The notes under the pieces are model-generated. The model ran no database searches. It worked only from the letters and a program-made list of their open reading frames with translations, and had not been told where the DNA came from. From RGIG8775 sp045612185 (GTDB lineage Bacteria > Bacillota > Clostridia > Oscillospirales > CAG-272), in assembly GCA_045612185.1 (NCBI GenBank), contig JAZKYO010000154.1, positions 1 to 9,382 of the forward strand: a stretch of 9,382 bases of DNA, read 5' to 3'. Position 1 is the first letter of the stretch. Each line of letters begins with the position of its first letter. This document shows positions 1 to 5,762 of the stretch, piece after piece. A program made the translations under genes and the position numbers.

Positions 1-39
1 GCCCTCTTGGGGCGCTGGTTTTGTTTTTGTGTTTGTTGG

Positions 40-60
40 GGGGCGACAATTTCTCGCCCC
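40..60. repeat. Short GC-rich inverted repeat (intergenic hairpin element)
   Basis: A perfect 7-bp inverted repeat (40-46 with 54-60, GGGGCGA/TCGCCCC) surrounds a 7-base loop. The same ten bases TCTCGCCCCT recur in the hairpin at 3131-3152. It resembles the small GGGGCGA-type hairpin elements scattered between genes in gut Clostridia; that comparison is from memory and untested. It could also be the terminator of a gene left of the window, but no T-run follows it. Confidence 0.5.
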
Positions 61-169
61 TACGATAACATCCTTATGAGAAGGAGCGTAATGCGGTCTG
101 TTTTTTCTTTCATTCCACTAATTATATAAAATTTAGAAAAAATTTTGATTTTTTTGAAAATCCCCCGAA

Positions 170-205
170 TTTGTAACACATTTGTAACGCTCACCGTGAT
201 ATAAT
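170..205 (+). promoter_or_regulatory. Extended -10 promoter with 11-bp-phased direct repeat
   Basis: TATAAT at 200-205 is preceded by TG one base upstream (197-198), an extended -10. No good -35 box sits at the expected place. Instead, two copies of TTTGTAAC lie at 170-177 and 181-188, so TTGTAA repeats with one helical turn (11 bp) between copies. OmpR/PhoP-family response regulators bind direct repeats with this phasing, and activators often replace a missing -35. An AT-rich stretch (117-170) lies upstream. The promoter would drive the genes from about 359 rightward. Apart from this and its neighbours listed here, positions 1-358 hold no intact gene. Confidence 0.5.
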
Positions 206-227
206 GGCCGTGCCAGATTATTTTAAA

Positions 228-358
228 AGAGAATTTTAACACAAAAAAGACTTCACGACAAGAAAGCAAATCTCTCCAAGTAAAATACATATAGGACAAA
301 AGAAGTCCCGCCACTTGCGTTTTAAGTTGCAAGTGAAAGATTAACGAGGGAAATTTCT
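228..358 (+). pseudogene. Internally deleted relic of the six-helix membrane-protein gene
   Basis: Positions 240-267 match the first codons of the gene at 2485-3120, and 260-290 match its last codons and 3' flank. The two parts join at the shared octamer AAGAAAGC, which occurs at 2506-2513 and 3097-3104 in the intact gene. The lost segment would be 591 bp, an exact multiple of three. Reading in frame gives KRLHDKKANLSK followed by stop at 281-283; the intact gene begins MKKRLHDKKA and ends KKANLTK. The start codon is gone (ATGAAA replaced by ACACAA-like sequence) and GGAGA of the ribosome site is AGAGA. The similarity continues, more weakly, through the downstream flank to about 350. It is therefore a dead paralogue, not a coding gene. 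Confidence 0.7.
312..335 (+). other. Leader hairpin before the 359/412 gene
   Basis: CACTTGC (312-318) pairs perfectly with GCAAGTG (329-335) around a 10-base loop. A smaller GGAC/GTCC stem (294-297 with 305-308) precedes it. Both fall in the 5' leader expected from the promoter at 200-205. No T-run follows, so this is not a standard terminator. It may stabilise the RNA or be a residue of the duplicated 3' flank. Confidence 0.35.
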
Positions 359-411
359 ATGAAAAACATTTTATCTAAAACGAAAACACCAATTTTGATA
401 AGCCCCTTGAG

Positions 412-711
412 ATGTATTACTACTGCAAAAACGGCTACGTATTCCACTTGATGGCAACAAACGACGAGGAATATAAAGCCGAGGTTGCCGCCATAAACGA
501 AAACTTTGACGAGGCGGTTGCTACGCCCCTTTATGCATTCAAAACCAACGATTTCAAGCAGGTCGCCCAAGGGTTTGATAATGATGTTACGACCTACACC
601 TGCAAAGGCGCTATTATCTTTGCGATATTCGGCGGTATTGACAGACTTCTGCTGATTGCTCTCACGGTTTATTCCTTCGTTCTTTCCAAAAAGGCGAAGA
701 ATAAAAAATAA
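412..711 (+). CDS. Small membrane-anchored protein, probably a frameshifted or truncated gene
   Basis: The 99 residues begin with a stretch (2-32) that resembles the C-terminal end of the lipoprotein encoded next door: NDEEYKA here against NDAEYKA there, in the same position of a similar strand-helix pattern. A hydrophobic segment (about 65-92) and a basic tail (KKAKNKK) follow, so the tail is likely cytoplasmic. No good ribosome site precedes 412. A better start is ATG 359, with GAGGG upstream, but it is in another frame and stops after about 30 codons. One extra A in the A-run at 377-380 would join the two frames and give a protein of about 117 residues starting MKNILSKNEN. This could be a true mutation, an assembly error or a deletion scar. 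Function unknown. Confidence 0.5.
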   Translation: MYYYCKNGYVFHLMATNDEEYKAEVAAINENFDEAVATPLYAFKTNDFKQVAQGFDNDVTTYTCKGAIIFAIFGGIDRLLLIALTVYSFVLSKKAKNKK

Positions 712-739
712 ATACAAAATATAAAAGGAGATTTCTACT

Positions 740-1213
740 ATGAAAAGAATCACGATTTTAACACTTGCGCTCGTTCTCGTTTTCGCGCTTATCGCTTGCG
801 GAAACACAAAACCCACTCAGCTCGGCACTTCTGATTTTTCCATCGTTCTTCCCGAAGGTTACGCCTTGACAGAAGACGACTTTGACGAGGATCAGATCGC
901 ATACTTCTACAAGGACGACAACAGCATTGACTTTGACGTTTATCAGTGGGAAAAGGGCGAAGAGCTTACCTTGGAGTCCGAGGCAAACTATTTTGCCACT
1001 GAATACGGCACGACTGCCGAGGCAGTAACCGTAAACGGAATCAAGGGTTATAAGTACGTTTCCTCCGAGGAATTCGAAGGCAGCACCTACACCGTTGTAA
1101 ACTATATGTTTGAGGATGATATCAACATCGTAGAGATCTGCTTCTGGACTGTTGACAACGACGCAGAGTACAAGGCGGTTGACGAGATCCTCAACACTCT
1201 TAAAAAGAACTGA
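740..1213 (+). CDS. Small acidic lipoprotein, PsbP-like fold suspected
   Basis: The 157-residue product has a type II signal peptide: KR near the N-terminus, a hydrophobic core, then lipobox LIAC with the lipidated cysteine at residue 20. The mature part (about 30-157) is acidic and begins FSIVLPEGY. It has alternating strands and a final helix ending LNTLKK, a layout seen in secreted PsbP/DUF1795-type domains of Clostridia. That family assignment is inference from pattern only. It should sit on the outer face of the membrane, probably binding a ligand or partner; no catalytic motif is visible. AAGGAG at 725-730 lies 9 bases before the ATG. The gene follows the damaged membrane gene by 28 bp, so the two are probably cotranscribed. 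Confidence 0.85.
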   Translation: MKRITILTLALVLVFALIACGNTKPTQLGTSDFSIVLPEGYALTEDDFDEDQIAYFYKDDNSIDFDVYQWEKGEELTLESEANYFATEYGTTAEAVTVNGIKGYKYVSSEEFEGSTYTVVNYMFEDDINIVEICFWTVDNDAEYKAVDEILNTLKKN

Positions 1214-1386
1214 TATACTTATATACAGGCTGCATCGAAGCGCGCAAAGACTGTCGCAAACATTTTTTTGACAATACCAAAAATTGCACGCCCGACACGG
1301 TACAGCGGTCAAGTGTATGATCCGACACGGCGCTTTTTGCGCCGAGGCGAAAAATATTCCTAAAAAAACACAAAAAGGAGAACATT

Positions 1387-2445
1387 ATGAATACCAAAAA
1401 GGCAACCAAGCTTCTTGCGCTTTTTCTTGCTGTGATCATGTGCGCGCTGTCTATTGCGGCGTGCTCAAAGCAGCCCCCTGCCGACGATCCCGTCGTTGAC
1501 GAGCAAGAGACTAAATACCTTGAAGCCTATGACAAGCTTGAGCAAGGCGAGTACGTAGCGGCCTACGAGCTTTTTGTTGAGCTTGGCGACTACAAGGATG
1601 CGGCAAAGGAGGCGGAGAGATTCCGCTACGTGCCTGTTTCTTACGTCGGCAAGTATTCGGGCGACGACGGTATAAAAAACGAAACTGCCACCATCACTCT
1701 CAACGAGAACAACCTGCCCGCCAAATGCCTCATTTCATTTGATGACGGCACTACGCACACCTGCAACTACACCTACAACGAAAACGGCAAGCTGACGAGC
1801 ATTTTCTGTACGGACCCCGAGGGCGAACTGGAAATGTTCGAGGCGGTCTACCGTGCGGACGGCAAGCTTGAGAAGGAGTCCTACAGATATTTCGACGGTT
1901 ACTGCCACACCTATGAATATACCTATGATGATCAGGGACTTGAAATCAAGTCCACAGCAAGCGACACGGACGGCTATCACTTGACAAATGAGTATTTCTA
2001 TGACGATAAAGGCAATATGGTCAAGATCGCAGGGGAAAACGACAACGGCGTATTTTCTTTCGATTACATCTACGATGACAACAACCGTCTTGTAAAAGTT
2101 ATCGAGCGTGACGCCGAGGGCAATGCAACCTGGACTGATGACTACCTTTACAACGAGCAAGGAAAGAAGCTCAGAGTTTCTTACATGTACGACGGTAAGG
2201 AAGTCGAGTTCACGGAATATACCTACGACGAAAAGGGACGTCTGCTGAGCGATATCTACCGTGATACAGAGGATGGATACGTTCACTCGAACGAATACAC
2301 CTACACCGCCGATGGCGGAACGGAGCATTTGCACATACAGTTGCCGGGTGAATTTGATGATACGCAGGAGATAACGCACAAGCTTGTTTACATTCCCTTT
2401 GAATATACCGAAGATGAATGGGACAATATCGTCAGTACGTATTAA
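1387..2445 (+). CDS. Lipoprotein with TPR-like segment and YD-type repeats
   Basis: The 352-residue product starts with a lipoprotein signal peptide; lipobox IAAC places the lipidated cysteine at residue 26. Residues 44-79 look like one TPR-type helical hairpin (YDKLEQGEYVAAYELF, then GDYKDAAKEA), a common lead-in in Firmicutes surface proteins. From about 128 to 310 there are about eight repeats with a period near 25 residues. The cores are at about 128 (YTYNENGKLTSI), 153, 178 (YTYDDQGLEI), 203, 227, 253, 278 (YTYDEKGRLL) and 304. These are YD/RHS-type beta-hairpin repeats, which form extended or shell-like beta structures. No toxin domain or protease core follows, so this is not an RHS toxin; a binding or structural surface protein is more likely. 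AAGGAG at 1375-1380 is 6 bases before the ATG. Confidence 0.88.
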   Translation: MNTKKATKLLALFLAVIMCALSIAACSKQPPADDPVVDEQETKYLEAYDKLEQGEYVAAYELFVELGDYKDAAKEAERFRYVPVSYVGKYSGDDGIKNETATITLNENNLPAKCLISFDDGTTHTCNYTYNENGKLTSIFCTDPEGELEMFEAVYRADGKLEKESYRYFDGYCHTYEYTYDDQGLEIKSTASDTDGYHLTNEYFYDDKGNMVKIAGENDNGVFSFDYIYDDNNRLVKVIERDAEGNATWTDDYLYNEQGKKLRVSYMYDGKEVEFTEYTYDEKGRLLSDIYRDTEDGYVHSNEYTYTADGGTEHLHIQLPGEFDDTQEITHKLVYIPFEYTEDEWDNIVSTY

Positions 2446-2484
2446 AAATCATAATACATAAATACAATATAGGAGACAATTAAC

Positions 2485-3120
2485 ATGAAAAAAAGACTTC
2501 ATGACAAGAAAGCGGGTATCGCTATTCTCGTCGCACTCATCATTATCTCAGTAGCGGAAATGATCTTCCGTGCTGTCGCTTTAGGCGAAGCAATTCTCAC
2601 TACCGCTAACCTCGGCGAGCAGGTGGCAGTCGTTGCTCTTGCCGCAATTATTCTGATTTTGACCGCAAAGGGCAAAGACAGAGCTTGTTATATTTGCTAT
2701 GGCGCATGGATTGCTTACTTTGCTTTAGATCAGCTCTTTGAGTTGCCTAATAACATTATTAACATGATTGCGATGTTTTCAAACGATATAACTCTTTCTA
2801 CTCCCGCACTGGTTATCATTGCATACACATTTAAGGTACTCAGTTCGATTGGAATCATTGCTATTGGCGGTCTGTTGGTTGAGTATATGTGTGATGGTAC
2901 AATATGCAATCGTTTATTCAACATCCTGTGCGTTGTTACCATTGTGATGATTCTTTGCAATGCTATTATTCCTATGTATGGTGCAATTGTAGATGGTCTT
3001 ACCGAAGCTTGGCTTGGTACTTTCCACGATTTGTACCGCTTGGTTATGGTCTTCCTCTTCACCTTCTTCGCTTACGACAGCGCAAAGATGCAGTTGAAGA
3101 AAGCAAATCTTACAAAGTAA
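2485..3120 (+). CDS. Six-helix integral membrane protein of unknown function
   Basis: The 211-residue protein is mostly hydrophobic, with likely transmembrane helices at about 11-31, 43-61, 67-84, 106-133, 143-167 and 178-198. A basic N-terminus (MKKRLHDKK) and basic C-terminus (KMQLKKANLTK) place both ends in the cytoplasm. I recognise no family; there is no transporter, kinase or protease motif, and the helices contain few charged residues. AGGAG at 2471-2475 is 9 bases before the ATG, and the lipoprotein gene ends 39 bp upstream, so the two are probably cotranscribed. A dead copy of this gene with its middle deleted lies at 228-290, which shows that the module was duplicated locally in the past. 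Confidence 0.82.
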   Translation: MKKRLHDKKAGIAILVALIIISVAEMIFRAVALGEAILTTANLGEQVAVVALAAIILILTAKGKDRACYICYGAWIAYFALDQLFELPNNIINMIAMFSNDITLSTPALVIIAYTFKVLSSIGIIAIGGLLVEYMCDGTICNRLFNILCVVTIVMILCNAIIPMYGAIVDGLTEAWLGTFHDLYRLVMVFLFTFFAYDSAKMQLKKANLTK

Positions 3121-3130
3121 AATACATAAC

Positions 3131-3152
3131 GGGGTGAGAGAAATCTCGCCCC
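3131..3152 (+). other. Stable GAAA-loop hairpin after the membrane-protein gene
   Basis: Positions 3131-3139 pair with 3144-3152 (nine pairs, one of them G-U) and close a GAAA tetraloop of the GNRA class. It begins 11 bases after the stop codon. The T-run needed for intrinsic termination is missing (TTGCACTTTA follows), so partial termination or 3'-end protection of the upstream mRNA is more likely. The downstream half shares TCTCGCCCCT with the repeat at 40-60. Confidence 0.5.
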
Positions 3153-3195
3153 TTGCACTTTAAAAAGCAAATCAGGGTGCAGCGTTGACGAGATT

Positions 3196-3294
3196 ATGGA
3201 TATAAAGATACAAATTGAGAAAACCAACAAGGCTTTAAAGTGTATAAATGCCTTGGTTAAAGCTAAGAGAAAGGCGGATTTGAATTATGTTTAA
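3196..3294 (+). CDS. Possible 32-residue leader peptide overlapping the phosphatase start
   Basis: An ATG at 3196 opens a 32-codon frame rich in Lys (MDIKIQIEKTNKALKC at the start, ending NYV). It stops at 3292-3294, overlapping the phosphatase start by 8 bases (ATGTTTAA). The phosphatase ribosome site AAGGCGG (3271-3277) lies inside it, so translation could be coupled. Its own ribosome site is poor (GACGAG), and no related sequence is recognised. It may equally be chance. Confidence 0.25.
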   Translation: MDIKIQIEKTNKALKCINALVKAKRKADLNYV

Positions 3295-4333
3295 AAAAAT
3301 AGTTTCTTTATTTATGGTGTGTATGATGCTTTGCGGCATCTTTACCGGTTGTGCGGAGACCCCCACAAACGGTGAAAGCTTTACTGCTTGGGTTGATGAT
3401 TCCGCGCCTATTGCGGTACTGAGGGAATACGTTGAGGACGTTACAAACGAAAAATCCAAGAACTTTATTCCCACAGAAGATCGTATTGCCGTTTTTGATC
3501 TGGACGGAACTCTTTATTGCGAAACGTTTCCCATATATGGAGAGTGGTTGCTTTTTGCTGACTATGTGCTGGGTAACCCCGAATATAAAGCCACAGAGGA
3601 AATTTTGGCGGTTGCCGAGGAGTTGGCAGGAATTAAGAAGGCAAGCGATATTCCTAGCCACATGGAGCAGACGCACATTCACGCTCACGCGGCGGCTTTT
3701 GCAGGTATGACCATTGAAGATTATATGGGCGTTGTAGATGATTTCAAGAAAACGAATGCCGATGGCTTTAACGGAATGACACGCGGAGAGGCGTTTTACC
3801 GTCCTATGCTTGAGGTTGTCGAATATCTTTTGGATAATGAATTTATCGTTTATATCTGCAGCGGCACAAATCGCTTTACCGTTCGCGCGTTGATTGACGG
3901 AGTGATCGACATTCCCGCCCGTCAGGTGATCGGTACTGATTTCACCATAGTTGCAAGCGGTCAGGGCGACGAGATGGATATGCACTACAATTACGTGGCA
4001 GAAGATGAGCTTTTGATGGGAGATACCGTCATTACGAAAAACGTTAAAATGAGCAAGGTTGCACAGCTTGAACAGGAGCTTGGTCAGAAGCCTGTGCTTG
4101 TATTTGGTAACAGCACCGGTGACGTTCCTATGGCTGTATATGCGGAAGAGGATAACGAGTATCTTACAAAGGTGTTCTTCTTGCTTTGCGACGATACGCA
4201 AAGAGAACACGGAAACCTGTCCAAGGCACAAAAGATTGCTGATATTTGTGACGAAAAGAACTGGGTCACGATCTCTATGGCAAATGACTGGTCTACTATT
4301 TACGGAGAAAACGTAACCATCAATCCGCAGTAA
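3287..4333 (+). CDS. Lipid-anchored HAD-superfamily phosphatase
   Basis: The 348-residue product begins with a lipoprotein signal peptide; FTGC gives cysteine 22 as the likely lipidation site. The HAD core follows. Motif I is VFDLDGTL, with nucleophile Asp71 and acid/base Asp73. Motif II is CSGT, with Ser192. A Lys near 251-255 could be motif III, and motif IV is GNSTGDVPM, with Asp279. A large helical insert with several His residues (about 85-165, including HIHAHAAAF) sits after motif I, the usual place of a type-1 cap. The closest known type is the PF12710-like phosphoserine/phosphorylcholine phosphatase group. The likely reaction is hydrolysis of a small phosphomonoester outside the cell, to release phosphate or an alcohol. 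Substrate not predictable. AAGGCGG at 3271-3277 is 9 bases before the ATG. Confidence 0.88.
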   Translation: MFKKIVSLFMVCMMLCGIFTGCAETPTNGESFTAWVDDSAPIAVLREYVEDVTNEKSKNFIPTEDRIAVFDLDGTLYCETFPIYGEWLLFADYVLGNPEYKATEEILAVAEELAGIKKASDIPSHMEQTHIHAHAAAFAGMTIEDYMGVVDDFKKTNADGFNGMTRGEAFYRPMLEVVEYLLDNEFIVYICSGTNRFTVRALIDGVIDIPARQVIGTDFTIVASGQGDEMDMHYNYVAEDELLMGDTVITKNVKMSKVAQLEQELGQKPVLVFGNSTGDVPMAVYAEEDNEYLTKVFFLLCDDTQREHGNLSKAQKIADICDEKNWVTISMANDWSTIYGENVTINPQ

Positions 4334-4384
4334 GCTTTGCTATCCGTTATAAGGGTCTGTTAAAAAAGTATCTCCTAAAAAAGA

Positions 4385-4390
4385 AAGGAG
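4385..4390 (+). promoter_or_regulatory. Ribosome binding site that selects ATG 4401
   Basis: AAGGAG ends at 4390. The first ATG at 4392 is only one base away, too close for initiation, while ATG 4401 is 10 bases away. CTCCT at 4372-4376 could pair with AGGAG (4386-4390), but only over five bases. Confidence 0.6.
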
Positions 4391-4400
4391 TATGATAAAA

Positions 4401-5639
4401 ATGAAGTATCAGCTGGGCGTGATGGATTTGTATCCTATCTCCGCCAACAAAACACCAATGGAAAACAATCCCTTTTTTCAGGTTAAGCTGAAGGAGAGGG
4501 TGAGCGCAGATCGCTTACATACAGCAGTAAAGCAATCTCTCTCCGAGCATCCGCTGTTTGCCTGTACTCTGCGGTATAATAAAGGATATTATCTTGAAAC
4601 CAACGAAAAAGAATTTTTGTTGATCCGCGCGTCCGAAGAAAACAGGCCGCTTGCCTTTGGTGATGCCACAAACGGTTTTTTGTGGCAGATGTGCTATGAT
4701 GAATACACAGTTTCATTTGAATGGTGCCACGCAATCAGCGACGGCAAAGGCGCTTTTGCCTTCTTTTCCTCGGTGTTATGCCATTATTTTGGTGTGGAAA
4801 GGTCGGTAGAGCCTGCGTTGGAGCCGGGGCTTGAAAGCCTCTACGACAAAGCGGAGAAGGGGATTCCTCAAAAGAAACAGGCGCAGGGGTTTGCGGCAAA
4901 TGCGCTTCCGTTTCTCAAACGCGGTTATCGAACCGATTGCCACATTCTGAAGGCGCCCATGAGCGAGGTGCTTGCCGCCGCAAAGAAGAGTGATTCCTCT
5001 CCGGCGGCGGTGCTTCCGCCCTTGGTTTCCATGGCACTGCGCAAACATATAAACCCAAAGGCAAAGAACAAAAACGTCAGCTGCAGTGTGGTGATTGACT
5101 GCCGCGCCCCAATGGGGTTTCAAACCATGCACAACTGCATCATTTCCAAGAACATCACCTACGTTGACCGTTACGACACGATGGATTTCGCACTTGTCAG
5201 CACGGTTTATCGGTCACTTCTTGATCTTGCCGTGCAGAAGGAAAACATTGTAAAGGCGGCAACGGAATTCGTTGATACGGTAGGACCTCTTGTTTCCATA
5301 AAGCCTCGCTTTTTGCAAAAAGCTCTGGCAAAGGTGGTTTTCGGTGTGATGAAGCACTCGGAATGCAATTTCGTCTTTACCTATCTTGGCAAAATAGAGT
5401 TGCCCGATGAAGTGATGTCCGGACTTGCTGACTTCAATTTCCGCTCTTGGCCGGATTTCAGCGAATGTAACGTTGCCGCAATTGATTTTGGCGGCACGCT
5501 GGTTTTGAACATTTGTGAAAACTTTCAGGACAAGCAGATTATCCCTGATTTTATCGATATTTGCGGTGCGGCAGGCATTCACTTTGAAACGGTGGACGTG
5601 CTTAGCTTTGAACAGGCGAATTTGAGACTTACTGTGTGA
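4401..5639 (+). CDS. HxxxD acyltransferase (condensation / alcohol acetyltransferase-like)
   Basis: The 412-residue soluble protein has the active-site motif CHAISDGKG, with His110 and Asp114 of the HxxxD signature. This is the hallmark of CoA-dependent acyltransferases, peptide-synthetase condensation domains and the PapA5/alcohol acetyltransferase group. The N-terminal region (PFFQVKL, then SLSEHPLF) has the usual layout of the first half. IDFGGTL at about 361-367 and FTYLGKI at about 326-332 fit the second half. No carrier-protein or adenylation domain is adjacent, so a standalone transferase moving an acyl group from CoA to an alcohol, sugar or lipid is more likely than peptide synthesis. 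An alternative start at 4392 would add three residues. It follows the phosphatase by 67 bp on the same strand. Acceptor unknown; a cell-surface or secreted product fits the neighbours but is inference. Confidence 0.87.
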   Translation: MKYQLGVMDLYPISANKTPMENNPFFQVKLKERVSADRLHTAVKQSLSEHPLFACTLRYNKGYYLETNEKEFLLIRASEENRPLAFGDATNGFLWQMCYDEYTVSFEWCHAISDGKGAFAFFSSVLCHYFGVERSVEPALEPGLESLYDKAEKGIPQKKQAQGFAANALPFLKRGYRTDCHILKAPMSEVLAAAKKSDSSPAAVLPPLVSMALRKHINPKAKNKNVSCSVVIDCRAPMGFQTMHNCIISKNITYVDRYDTMDFALVSTVYRSLLDLAVQKENIVKAATEFVDTVGPLVSIKPRFLQKALAKVVFGVMKHSECNFVFTYLGKIELPDEVMSGLADFNFRSWPDFSECNVAAIDFGGTLVLNICENFQDKQIIPDFIDICGAAGIHFETVDVLSFEQANLRLTV

Positions 5640-5668
5640 GGCGCGGGGCTGGTGATGTGCTTATATAG

Positions 5669-5690
5669 CAATAATTATTCATAATTATTG
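5669..5690. repeat. AT-rich perfect palindrome before the MerR-kinase promoter
   Basis: CAATAATTAT (5669-5678) and ATAATTATTG (5681-5690) are perfect inverted repeats with a 2-base spacer. The stem has only two G-C pairs, both terminal in the duplex. AAAATTTTTT follows (5691-5700), so it could act as a weak terminator for the acyltransferase gene. It could also be an operator or upstream activating site for the promoter at 5711-5741. The next stretch, TTTTTTGAAAAAA (5695-5707), is like an UP element. Confidence 0.5.
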
Positions 5691-5710
5691 AAAATTTTTT
5701 GAAAAAAGTA

Positions 5711-5741
5711 TTGACATTACCCTCGGGGTATGCTTTATAAT
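5711..5741 (+). promoter_or_regulatory. MerR-type promoter with dyad operator in a 19-bp spacer
   Basis: TTGACA (5711-5716) and TATAAT (5736-5741) are both perfect consensus boxes but 19 bp apart, two more than optimum. Inside the spacer lies the dyad TACCC-TCG-GGGTA (5718-5730). Overlong spacers carrying a dyad are the signature of promoters that MerR-family proteins activate by twisting the DNA. The first gene downstream itself carries a MerR domain, so autoregulation is the obvious reading. Transcription should start near 5748, after the ATG at 5730. Confidence 0.85.
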
Positions 5742-5747
5742 AGTACT

Positions 5748-5754
5748 GAGGTGA
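5748..5754 (+). promoter_or_regulatory. Ribosome binding site that selects ATG 5763
   Basis: GAGGTGA ends 8 bases before ATG 5763. The upstream in-frame ATG 5730 lies inside the promoter spacer, so it would not be in the mRNA. Confidence 0.75.
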
Positions 5755-5762
5755 TGGAGCAA

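Noticed and set aside
359..412. Programmed -1 frameshift joining ATG 359 to the frame of 412-711
   Set aside because: The A-run is short and does not form a canonical slippery heptamer in the right frame; slipping back one base on AAA would read TAA. Mutation or assembly error is simpler.
1268..1344. Promoter (TTGACA at 1268), direct repeat CCGACACGG (1292-1300, 1322-1330) and hairpin CGGCGC/GCGCCG (1328-1344) before the YD-repeat gene
   Set aside because: No -10 box lies at 16-19 bp from TTGACA. The hairpin has six pairs and no T-run, and the repeat is short, so a regulatory role could not be supported.
1735..2379. Minus-strand open frame (214 codons)
   Set aside because: Its apparent hydrophobic repeats are the reverse of the YD repeats in the + strand lipoprotein, so it is not a gene.
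1387..2445. Regular repeats as a CRISPR or tandem DNA array
   Set aside because: The periodicity is in the protein (about 25 residues) and the DNA copies differ, with no constant repeat and spacer structure. No CRISPR array, tRNA, rRNA, integrase or transposase was seen anywhere in the window.
3308..4231. Long open frame on the minus strand (307 codons)
   Set aside because: It is fully antisense to the HAD lipoprotein gene, whose motifs are clear. It has no ribosome site and no recognisable domain, so it is a shadow of codon bias.
4372..4390. CTCCT/AGGAG stem that might hide the acyltransferase ribosome site
   Set aside because: Only five pairs, and CTCCT is a likely chance match to any strong ribosome site.
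4392..4400. ATG 4392 as start of the acyltransferase
   Set aside because: Only one base separates it from AAGGAG, whereas ATG 4401 is properly spaced. It is kept as an alternative only.
5730..5762. In-frame ATG 5730 as start of the MerR-kinase gene
   Set aside because: It lies between the -35 and -10 boxes and would not be transcribed. ATG 5763 has GAGGTGA at good spacing and begins exactly at the MerR consensus.
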